DNA of 5,223 bases from positions 1 to 5,223 of the forward strand of contig JAAAOZ010000151.1 of assembly GCA_009908585.1 (NCBI GenBank). Direction: 5' to 3'. A model generated the notes under the pieces. That model ran no database searches. It was given only the letters and a program-made list of their open reading frames with translations, and was not told the DNA's origin. This DNA is from Chloroflexota bacterium (GTDB lineage Bacteria; Chloroflexota; Anaerolineae; B4-G1; SLSP01). Below are positions 1 through 4,866 of this stretch, piece after piece (position 1 is the first letter of the stretch; every line of letters starts with the position of its first letter). The translations under genes were made by a program, and so were the position numbers.

Positions 1-1083
1 GATGTGTTGGGAGGCGACCAACAGCCAGCTCTCACTTATACGCCGCCTGGTCTTTTCGGTCACGTAGACGGCTACGCTGAGGACGTAGGCATTCCCTACA
101 ATCCATCCAAAGCACAGCAATGGCTGTCCGATGCAGGGTATTCCAATGGCCAGGTACCGGACATCACATTGTGGTTCAACGAAGGACATCAAGCCATCGC
201 CGAGTACATCCAAGATAGCTGGTATGCCACCCTGGGCGTGAGCGTGACGCTAGAGACCCTACCCTGGGCCGATTACTTAGATCAGTTGTCCAACGGACAA
301 TTCCAAGTCTGGCGATTGGGCTGGTGTATGGACTATCCAGACGCGAATAACTTCCTCGCCGATGGCATTGCTCCCTCTCGTCACGGCGACTGGAGCAACA
401 CGACCTACGAAGATCTACTGAATCAGGCAGCTCGCGAGCAAGATCCTGAGGCCCGCAAAGAACTCTACAAGCAGGCCGAGGAGATCCTCGTGGAAACCGA
501 TGCAGTGATGCTTCCGCTCTACTATTACACCCACGTGGATATCACCAAGCCCTATCTGGAGCGCCCCCACGGCCCCAGCTTCGGCGATATCGCAACCTGG
601 CGGATGACTAAGGCCAGTACCGTCATCGGCACCGGCGGCGGTGATCTGACCTCCGACGATGGCAATACCGAGGTTCGACTCCCTTCAGGAGCGGTCACCG
701 GCACGATTGCCATCACTCACACGCCCGCCACGGGCTATCCGCCCGGTGGTAATCTGAGCAGTATCGGCAATGTCTTCGACCTCACCGCCATCTACACCGG
801 TACTGATCCAAACACGGCTAATTTGCCGGCCCAACTCGCACCGGGTAAATCCTATACCGTCACGGCGCAGTACAGCGAAACCCAGCTTGGTCCGACGATC
901 GAGGAGACGTTGGGGCTTTACGGGTGGGACGTGGGTGCAAGCGAATGGTCACAGGAGGGTATCACCAGCAGCGTCAACATCACCGATGATGTCGTCACGG
1001 CCCAAGTTGATCACTTCTCACGCTTTGCCGTACTGGGAGAGACCCGCCGGATCTACTTGCCCGTAGTGATACGAGGATATTGA
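1..1083 (+). CDS. ABC transporter substrate-binding protein, peptide/oligopeptide (SBP family 5), 3' part with extra C-terminal domain
   Basis: The reading frame is open from base 1 and stops at TGA 1081-1083, so the N-terminus (signal peptide, first lobe) lies upstream; 360 residues are visible. Residues about 1-200 match the C-terminal part of DppA/OppA-like binding proteins, which capture peptides or similar solutes outside the membrane for an ABC importer. Supporting segments are YNPSKAQQWLSDAGY, the GWCMDYPDANNFL segment near residues 107-119, and a helical region (YEDLLNQAAREQDPEARKEL) followed by LPLYYYTHVDI. After about residue 205 there is a second, Gly/Thr-rich beta-type domain (LTSDDGNTEVRLPSGAV, then YTVTAQYSETQLG and DHFSRFAVLGE), not part of ordinary SBPs. 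The chain ends in IYLPVVIRGY, a short hydrophobic tail I associate with exported Chloroflexota proteins. No permease or ATPase genes follow; they may lie upstream. Family assignment is firm; the substrate is not determinable. Confidence 0.9.
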   Translation, partial: DVLGGDQQPALTYTPPGLFGHVDGYAEDVGIPYNPSKAQQWLSDAGYSNGQVPDITLWFNEGHQAIAEYIQDSWYATLGVSVTLETLPWADYLDQLSNGQFQVWRLGWCMDYPDANNFLADGIAPSRHGDWSNTTYEDLLNQAAREQDPEARKELYKQAEEILVETDAVMLPLYYYTHVDITKPYLERPHGPSFGDIATWRMTKASTVIGTGGGDLTSDDGNTEVRLPSGAVTGTIAITHTPATGYPPGGNLSSIGNVFDLTAIYTGTDPNTANLPAQLAPGKSYTVTAQYSETQLGPTIEETLGLYGWDVGASEWSQEGITSSVNITDDVVTAQVDHFSRFAVLGETRRIYLPVVIRGY

Positions 1084-1127
1084 ATCTCGTTTCTAGCTAC
1101 CGGACACTTTCTCCTAAGGATAGTTTT

Positions 1128-1302
1128 GATCAGCAGACGGAGCAGATTAAGCATGGATTTGGACACAGAGCACCGCCGAGAAGGCACCGAGAAAGACAGA
1201 GAGATGAGTTCATCGGTGAGCCTCGGTAAAAAACTCTGCGAAACTCTGTGAAAATTGGTTTGTCTGACAATATATCTGCTCCATTCGCTTCATCTGCTGA
1301 GA
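1128..1302. repeat. Nested palindromic module with CACAGAG/CTCTGTG arms
   Basis: The outer arms are TGATCAGCAGACGGAGCAG (1128-1146) and its imperfect inverse ending CATCTGCTGAGA (1274-1302). The inner arms are ACACAGAGCACCGCCGAG, starting at 1163, and the inverse around 1211-1250, which ends AAACTCTGTG. CCGAG and CTCGGT pair further in. The transcript could fold into a long interrupted hairpin. A third copy of the outer arm lies at 3186-3217, so this is a dispersed family and not a one-off palindrome. I recall CACAGAG/CTCTGTG palindromes as common interspersed repeats in environmental bacterial genomes, but that is memory, not a search. Confidence 0.6.
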
Positions 1303-1400
1303 TAAGGCCGTTCCAAGAAAATAAGTCTCCCAAAAACGGTCCGTTTTCTGAGGAGAAAGCATCAGGTTTGGGAGGTTTTAATTTCTGGAACTACCTAAGG
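1303..1400. repeat. 98-bp palindromic repeat, copy 1
   Basis: The left arm starts TAAGGCCGTTCCAAGAAAAT and runs through CTCCCAAAAAC. The right arm reads GTTTGGGAGGTTTTAATTTC and ends GGAACTACCTAAGG. The arms are imperfect inverse complements of about 30 bases each. The centre carries a small palindrome, AAAACGG-T-CCGTTTT. A second copy in the same orientation is at 3037-3135. The arms are nearly identical between copies while the centre differs, which suggests selection or gene conversion acting on the arms, or recent copying followed by changes in the loop. Confidence 0.8.
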
Positions 1401-1424
1401 ACGTAAAACTGTCCAGTAGCTAAT

Positions 1425-1687
1425 TCTCGTTCTATTCACCGGACACTTCTTAGCTCACGGATAAACACGGATTAACGCAGATATTTCTTTGATTTTTATA
1501 TTGCAGGAAGTGCCATTCCGGGAATGTAAGGATTAAAATTCAGCCTTAAACTCGTCCAAATGGACGTGAGCGGTAAAACGCGCACCAAGATGGGGAATTT
1601 CTCCGTCGAAAGATCTAAAAAATCTGTGCGATCCGTGAAAATCCGTGAGCTGTTTTCAAAAAGTGTCCGGTAGCTAGATTCTCGTTT
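1425..1687. mobile_element. MITE-like palindromic unit B, bounded by the same inverted repeats
   Basis: The left terminal repeat CTATTCACCGGACACTT (1432-1448) matches that of unit A at 14 of 17 positions. The right terminal repeat AAGTGTCCGGTAGCTAG (1661-1677) is the exact inverse complement of the left repeat of unit A (1093-1109). TCTCGTT flanks it at 1425-1431 and 1680-1686. The interior is a different palindromic module (1452-1651). It therefore shares ends with unit A but not contents, and the two units abut through a shared direct repeat. Confidence 0.55.
1452..1651. repeat. Palindromic module with CACGGAT/ATCCGTG arms
   Basis: The left arm at 1452-1482 (AGCTCACGGATAAACACGGA, then TTAACGCAGAT) pairs with the right arm at 1622-1651 (ATCTGTGCGATCCGTGAAAA, then TCCGTGAGCT) with few mismatches. 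The interior carries two small perfect hairpins: CATTCCGGGAATG at 1514-1526 and CGTCC-AAAT-GGACG at 1553-1566. No open frame of note crosses it. The arms form the core of unit B. Confidence 0.7.
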
Positions 1688-1705
1688 AATTTTTGGATGT
1701 CCCTC

Positions 1706-1739
1706 AGACCCGAAGGGTTTTCAGAAGCCCTTCGGGTCT
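1706..1739. repeat. Perfect 12-bp stem hairpin, REP-like
   Basis: AGACCCGAAGGG (1706-1717) pairs perfectly with CCCTTCGGGTCT (1728-1739). Three more pairs (one G-U, two A-U) close a 4-base loop, TCAG. Neither strand has a T-run after the stem, so it is not a standard intrinsic terminator. It may be a dispersed REP-type palindrome or a 3'-end stabilising structure between the convergent genes. The fragment GACCCGAAGG recurs at 1808-1817. Confidence 0.65.
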
Positions 1740-1751
1740 ACACCCAAACGA

Positions 1752-1801
1752 ACAAGCACCGCCCTGATTGCTCATACATCCGGAGTGGTGCTTGTCTTTT
1801 T
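1752..1801 (+). terminator. Candidate intrinsic terminator between convergent genes
   Basis: ACAAGCACC (1752-1760) pairs with GGTGCTTGT (1787-1795), extended by one G-U and one C-G pair, and is followed on the plus strand by CTTTTT (1796-1801). The loop is long (about 22 bases). On the minus strand the stem is followed only by TCGTTT, so stopping of the lipoprotein transcript here would be weaker. On the plus strand it could stop read-through from the binding-protein gene about 670 bases upstream. Confidence 0.45.
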
Positions 1802-1812
1802 GCGCCCGACCC

Positions 1813-1908
1813 GAAGGCCAGCTGCACGACGTCCGCGGGATCAACGACGAACTGGCAGGGATTGAGTTGGCCCGAAATCGAGCGCATCAGCAACGGAAGA
1901 TAAGATTT
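1813..1908 (-). pseudogene. Possible ECF sigma-factor remnant (very tentative)
   Basis: Read on the minus strand, this stretch gives KSYLPLLMRSISGQL, then NPCQFVVDPADVVQLAF. The pattern SYL-x-LL-x-R followed by L-x-P and DP-x-DVVQ resembles the start of region 2 in ECF sigma factors of the planctomycete type (SYLRLLAR..L.P...DPSDVVQ). The frame loses the resemblance after QLAF and reaches a stop within about 25 codons, so if genuine it is only a fragment. It starts at the stop codon of the lipoprotein gene, and its base composition is coding-like, unlike the repeats to its left. A chance match in a 32-residue stretch is quite possible. Confidence 0.15.
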
Positions 1909-2897
1909 TACGGTCGCCACGCGGGGAAGCTCTCGTCAACGGGCGTGTCGGTCAGGCGACGCGGCGCTTCGCTGCGATCTACTGGCACGATGTAGAGATC
2001 GCCGTTCCCGCTGCGCTCCGACGTGAAGGCTAACCACAGCCCATCGGGCGACCAGGCCGGCCCCCAATCCGCCGCCGGATGGGAGGTCAGTTGCACCAAC
2101 TCGGCGCCATCGGCGCTGACGACGTAAATGTCCCAACTGCCGCCCTGCTGCTGTCCGGCCAGCGCGATCCAGCGCCCGTCCGGCGACCACGTCGGATAGG
2201 CCGAGTTCCCCAAGCTCTCGATGCCGGGGATCGGCGTCGCTTGGCCGCCGTTACGGTCGGTCATCACGGCTTGCCAGCGGAAGCCTCGGTCGGAGGTGTA
2301 GAGAATCCACCGCCCATCCGGCGACCAATGAGGATGACCGTTATAGAAGAGGTTCTGCGTCAATCGGCGGACCGGCAGCGTCGTTCGCTCACAGGTGGCA
2401 CAGGTCTGGCGTCCGCGTGGATCGAGTGCGACGAAGATGCCCCACGCATCCTCGGTGTGGGCGGCGAAGGCCAAATGCTCCCCATCGGGCGACCAGGCCG
2501 GGGCGCGCACCTCCGTCATATCCTCCGTGATCCGAATGTACTGAGCGCGGTCGCCCGTCGCCTCGGCGGGGACGACGAAGAGATTCTCGCGACCGTCCTC
2601 GCTGACCACCAACGCGAGCCATTGCCCATCCGGCGACCACGCGGGCATCCCCTCGTAGGTCGGCGTGCGGGTGAGGTTCTGCCGCCCGACGCCGTTGGCG
2701 GAGATGATGTAGAGATCGCCCGCCGCCGTGAAGGCCAGCCGCCCCAACGGGGCGTCTGCCTGCATCGCGGACATAACGGTCGGCGCTACCCCCGGCGTCT
2801 CCGTCGGCGGCGCGACAGTTTGCTCCGCGCGCGCACATCCGCTCATCCAAACCAACCCTATCAGCCCCAAAAAGCACCGCCAAACGGCCAAACGCAT
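1908..2897 (-). CDS. TolB/PD40-type beta-propeller lipoprotein
   Basis: This 329-residue protein begins MRLAVWRCFLGLIGLVWMSG-C, a lipoprotein signal peptide with Cys21 as likely lipid attachment site (MSGC is an acceptable but not ideal lipobox). A Thr/Pro/Ala-rich linker follows to about residue 50. The rest is a propeller: five WSPDG repeats at residues 87-91, 135-139, 191-195, 237-241 and 282-286, plus a final AWRP at the C-terminus. The last blade is probably closed by the N-terminal strand GRLAFTAAGDLYI (52-64), giving six blades. Such PD40 propellers usually bind proteins or glycans; no catalytic domain is attached and the partner is unknown. A CATC pair (C166, C169) sits in an insertion in the third blade. 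The start at 2897 was chosen over an upstream in-frame ATG at 2963 because the signal peptide starts here, AGGAG lies 7 bases upstream, and a promoter overlaps the longer version. Confidence 0.88.
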   Translation of the reverse strand: MRLAVWRCFLGLIGLVWMSGCARAEQTVAPPTETPGVAPTVMSAMQADAPLGRLAFTAAGDLYIISANGVGRQNLTRTPTYEGMPAWSPDGQWLALVVSEDGRENLFVVPAEATGDRAQYIRITEDMTEVRAPAWSPDGEHLAFAAHTEDAWGIFVALDPRGRQTCATCERTTLPVRRLTQNLFYNGHPHWSPDGRWILYTSDRGFRWQAVMTDRNGGQATPIPGIESLGNSAYPTWSPDGRWIALAGQQQGGSWDIYVVSADGAELVQLTSHPAADWGPAWSPDGLWLAFTSERSGNGDLYIVPVDRSEAPRRLTDTPVDESFPAWRP

Positions 2898-2904
2898 CCC
2901 GTCT

Positions 2905-2909
2905 CTCCT
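2905..2909 (-). promoter_or_regulatory. Ribosome-binding site of the lipoprotein gene
   Basis: The minus strand reads AGGAG here, 7 bases before ATG 2897-2895. It decides the start in favour of the lipoprotein signal peptide over the in-frame ATG at 2963. Confidence 0.7.
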
Positions 2910-2935
2910 ATCTCCATTCGTCTCATCACTATCCC

Positions 2936-2963
2936 GTTTTAACACAGAGCATCGGCACGTCAA
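2936..2963 (-). promoter_or_regulatory. Candidate sigma-70 promoter for the lipoprotein gene
   Basis: On the minus strand TTGACG (2963-2958) and TAAAAC (2941-2936) are separated by 16 bases. They match the -35 consensus at 5 of 6 positions and the -10 at 4 of 6. Transcription would begin near 2929, leaving a leader of about 30 bases. Confidence 0.4.
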
Positions 2964-3036
2964 GCGGCGAGCTAGACATCTGATTTTTGAGCTTCGATTG
3001 TCCTCCTTCTACTCGTTTTCCGAGATGTTTCCCGCC

Positions 3037-3135
3037 CCTTAGGCCGTTCCAAGAAAATAAGTCTCCCAAAAACGGGGAGTTTTCAGAGGGAAAAACATCA
3101 GGTTTGGGAGGTTTTAATTCCTGGAACTACCTTAG
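3037..3135. repeat. 98-bp palindromic repeat, copy 2
   Basis: This has the same arms as 1303-1400 in the same orientation: CCTTAGGCCGTTCCAAGAAA through CTCCCAAAAAC on the left, and GTTTGGGAGGTTTTAATTCC through GGAACTACCTTAG on the right. The centre is rearranged to GGGGAGTTTTCAGAGGGAA, so the small central palindrome of copy 1 is lost. Here the repeat stands free of the CCGGACACTT terminal repeats, which shows that it is an independent module. Confidence 0.8.
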
Positions 3136-3185
3136 TGTAAAAATCGGATGTCTATCAATCTAACGAGATGTGGTAGGTATAGATC

Positions 3186-3217
3186 ACATCTGCTTTCATC
3201 CGCTCCATCTGCTGATC
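3186..3217. repeat. Dispersed repeat arm, third copy
   Basis: ACATCTGCTTTCATCCGCTC followed by CATCTGCTGATCA repeats, in the same orientation, the right outer arm at 1274-1302, and inversely the left arm at 1128-1146 (TGATCAGCAGACGGAGC). It lies about 50 bases after palindrome copy 2, whereas at the first locus the arm directly precedes copy 1. The order of modules is therefore swapped between the two loci. Confidence 0.55.
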
Positions 3218-3238
3218 ACTTTCCCCATCCCCAACCCA

Positions 3239-3247
3239 TGGTACAAT
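3239..3247 (+). promoter_or_regulatory. Candidate extended -10 promoter of the ATPase gene
   Basis: TGGTACAAT fits the extended -10 pattern TGnTATAAT with one mismatch. No good -35 is seen at the usual distance, as is common for extended -10 promoters. Transcription would begin near 3254, about 34 bases before the ATG. Confidence 0.4.
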
Positions 3248-3270
3248 GTGACCAACTTAGATAAAAAAAG

Positions 3271-3275
3271 AGGTG
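3271..3275 (+). promoter_or_regulatory. Ribosome-binding site of the ATPase gene
   Basis: AGGTG, within GAGGTGA, lies 12 bases before ATG 3288. The spacing is somewhat long, but no other in-frame start fits better. Confidence 0.55.
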
Positions 3276-3287
3276 AATTTCGTTTAA

Positions 3288-4847
3288 ATGAATAGCCAAA
3301 CACAAGTTATCGTTGATGATTTAGATTTGCTGTTGAACGTCCTGCCCTTGGACATCCGGCAGGCGCTGAATGATATTGGACGCCGATCCGAGTTGTTAGA
3401 AGTGATCTTGGATCTCGGTCGGGTGCCGACGGCGCGGTTTACGGATAAAGAGATCGTGTTGCTGGAACGGGAAGTCGCGCAGGACGACATCGATGGCGTG
3501 GTGGAGCGCGTGGGCGATTTCGACGCCGACAATCGCGCCGGCATCGAACGCACGCTGCACCGCATCGCCGCGATCCGCAACCGCAAGGGGCGCGTGGTCG
3601 GCCTGACGTGCCGCGTCGGGCGCGCGGTATTCGGGACGATTGACATCATCCAGGATCTGATCGAATCCGGCAAGAGCGTGCTCCTCGTCGGGCGGCCGGC
3701 CGTGGGCAAGACGACCAAGTTGCGCGAGGCCGCGCGTGTGTTGGCCGAGAAGAAGCGCGTGGTGATCGTCGATACGTCCAATGAGATCGCCGGCGACGGG
3801 GACATCCCCCACCCGGCCATCGGGCGCGCGCGCCGGATGCAGGTCGCGATGCCCAGCCTCCAGCACGAGGTGATGATCGAGGCGGTGGAGAATCACAACC
3901 CGGAGGTCATCGTCATCGACGAGATCGGTCGGGAGATGGAGGCCATCGCCGCGCGGACCATCGCCGAGCGCGGCGTGCAGTTGATCGCCACGGCGCACGG
4001 CAACACGCTGGATAATCTGGTGATGAACCCCACGCTCTCCGACCTGGTCGGCGGCATCGAGAGTGTCACGCTCTCCGATGAGGAGGCGCGGCGGCGCGGG
4101 ACGCAGAAGACGGTGTTGGAGCGGCGCGCGCCGCCAACCTTCGACATCTTAGTAGAAATCCAGGATCGCGAGCGGTTGATGGTCCACAAGGACGTCTCGA
4201 TGGCCGTCGATAATTGGGTGCGAGGCCGTCCGCTGCGGGGGGAATTGCGCTATCGCGACGACGACGGCAATCTCCACACGGAGGGCGACGCCAGCGCCTC
4301 GGCGCCTACGACGCAGGAGCCTAAGCGGGCCACCACGGGCGGCGCGCGCCGGTCGCAGCAGACGCCGGAGGCATATCCAGAGAAGGCGCTCTTCCCCTAC
4401 GGCGTGGCCCGCAATCGCCTGCGCCAAGCGGCGGATAAACTCAGCGTGCCCATCAACCTGGTCGATGAGGTCAATCACGCCGACGTGGTGGTGACGACCA
4501 AGCGCTTCTACCGCCAGCGCCCCCGTCCCGTCAAGGACGCGGAACGGCGCGGCGTGCCGATCTATGTGCTGCGGGCCAACACCATCGCGCAGATGCAATC
4601 CTTCTTGGCCGATCTCTACCGCTTCGCCAGCGAGGAGAAGCGCCCGTTCGCCCAGGCGATGCGCGAAGTCGAGGAGGCCATCAGCCGGGTCCAGGAGGGC
4701 GATACCCAGTGGATCGACCTCGCTCCGCAACAGGACTTCATCCGCCGGCGCCAGCACCAGATGATCCGCAACGCCAATCTGCACTCGCGCTCCTTCGGGC
4801 AAGATCCAGAGCGCAACGTGCGCGTCTACCGGGATGAGTTAGCCTAG
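3288..4847 (+). CDS. AAA-type ATPase with C-terminal R3H domain (Ycf45/SpoIIIAA-like)
   Basis: This complete 519-residue cytoplasmic protein has no signal peptide. The N-terminal 110 residues (LLNVLPLDIRQAL, ILDLGRVPTARF) resemble the start of the SpoIIIAA/Ycf45 family. The ATPase core follows, with Walker A GRPAVGKTT (135-143), Walker B VIVIDEIGRE (207-216) and a sensor-like LIATAHGNT (232-240); all key residues are present. A low-complexity, poorly conserved linker spans about 331-362. Then comes ALFPYGVARNRLRQAA, a segment I recognise from cyanobacterial and Chloroflexota members, and a final R3H domain (about 470-519) with the R-x3-H motif R486-H490 and downstream SRSFGQDPERNVRVY. R3H domains bind single-stranded nucleic acid, so an ATP-driven role on RNA or DNA is likely, but the cellular task of this family is unsettled. 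Its promoter lies just upstream, and tmk follows after 19 bases. Confidence 0.93.
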   Translation: MNSQTQVIVDDLDLLLNVLPLDIRQALNDIGRRSELLEVILDLGRVPTARFTDKEIVLLEREVAQDDIDGVVERVGDFDADNRAGIERTLHRIAAIRNRKGRVVGLTCRVGRAVFGTIDIIQDLIESGKSVLLVGRPAVGKTTKLREAARVLAEKKRVVIVDTSNEIAGDGDIPHPAIGRARRMQVAMPSLQHEVMIEAVENHNPEVIVIDEIGREMEAIAARTIAERGVQLIATAHGNTLDNLVMNPTLSDLVGGIESVTLSDEEARRRGTQKTVLERRAPPTFDILVEIQDRERLMVHKDVSMAVDNWVRGRPLRGELRYRDDDGNLHTEGDASASAPTTQEPKRATTGGARRSQQTPEAYPEKALFPYGVARNRLRQAADKLSVPINLVDEVNHADVVVTTKRFYRQRPRPVKDAERRGVPIYVLRANTIAQMQSFLADLYRFASEEKRPFAQAMREVEEAISRVQEGDTQWIDLAPQQDFIRRRQHQMIRNANLHSRSFGQDPERNVRVYRDELA

Positions 4848-4866
4848 GCCGGCCCGAATCATCGAT

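Larger units (their letters stand above)
1085..1431. mobile_element. MITE-like palindromic unit A, bounded by 17-bp inverted repeats
   Basis: The left terminal repeat CTAGCTACCGGACACTT is at 1093-1109. An inverted version (AACTGTCCAGTAGCTAA, 14 of 17 matching) is at 1407-1423. The unit is flanked by direct copies of TCTCGTT at 1085-1091 and 1425-1431, as expected of a target-site duplication, although these could instead be part of the repeat. Inside are two further palindromic modules, at 1128-1302 and 1303-1400. There is no transposase frame, so any movement would need enzymes encoded elsewhere. The unit begins within two bases of the stop codon of the binding-protein gene. Confidence 0.55.
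1084..1907. other. Convergent intergenic region rich in palindromic repeats
   Basis: This 824-base spacer separates two convergent genes and is visibly A+T-richer than either neighbour up to about 1700. It contains two tandem inverted-repeat-bounded units (1085-1431 and 1425-1687), a long hairpin at 1706-1739, a hairpin with T-tract at 1752-1801, and from about 1802 a G+C-rich stretch that may be a gene remnant. No convincing intact gene lies here: the short open frames on either strand follow the palindromes and show no recognisable domain. Confidence 0.75.
2898..3287. other. Divergent intergenic region with two promoters and dispersed repeats
   Basis: This 390-base spacer lies between the minus-strand lipoprotein and the plus-strand ATPase. 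From left to right it holds the lipoprotein ribosome-binding site and promoter (2905-2963), about 70 bases with no signal I can support, the second copy of the 98-bp palindrome (3037-3135), a short stem (AGATGTG 3166-3172 with CACATCT 3185-3191), a dispersed repeat arm (3186-3217), and the ATPase promoter and ribosome-binding site (3239-3275). No gene is supported. Confidence 0.7.

Noticed and set aside
1130..1333. 67-codon minus-strand frame in the spacer
   Set aside because: It lies across the palindromic module and has no recognisable motif or ribosome-binding site; it is explained by the repeat.
1084..1700. CRISPR array
   Set aside because: The repeats are inverted and nested, of unequal spacing and only two to three copies; there are no regular spacers and no cas genes.
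1697..1995. Short plus-strand frames near the hairpins
   Set aside because: They run through a perfect hairpin and into the antisense of the lipoprotein gene, and no family resemblance is seen.
2079..2942. Open frame of 287 codons on the plus strand opposite the lipoprotein gene
   Set aside because: The translation is Arg/Pro-rich with no domain, and its repeated PIRRP-type segments are the antisense image of the WSPDG repeats. The minus-strand gene has a signal peptide, ribosome-binding site and clear family.
2897..2963. Longer lipoprotein start at 2963
   Set aside because: It would place 22 charged residues before the signal peptide and overlap the -35 element, while a good ribosome-binding site serves 2897.
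3284..4802. Several long minus-strand frames opposite the R3H ATPase (up to 217 codons)
   Set aside because: They are G+C-driven shadows of a well-supported gene, with low-complexity or biased translations and no motifs.
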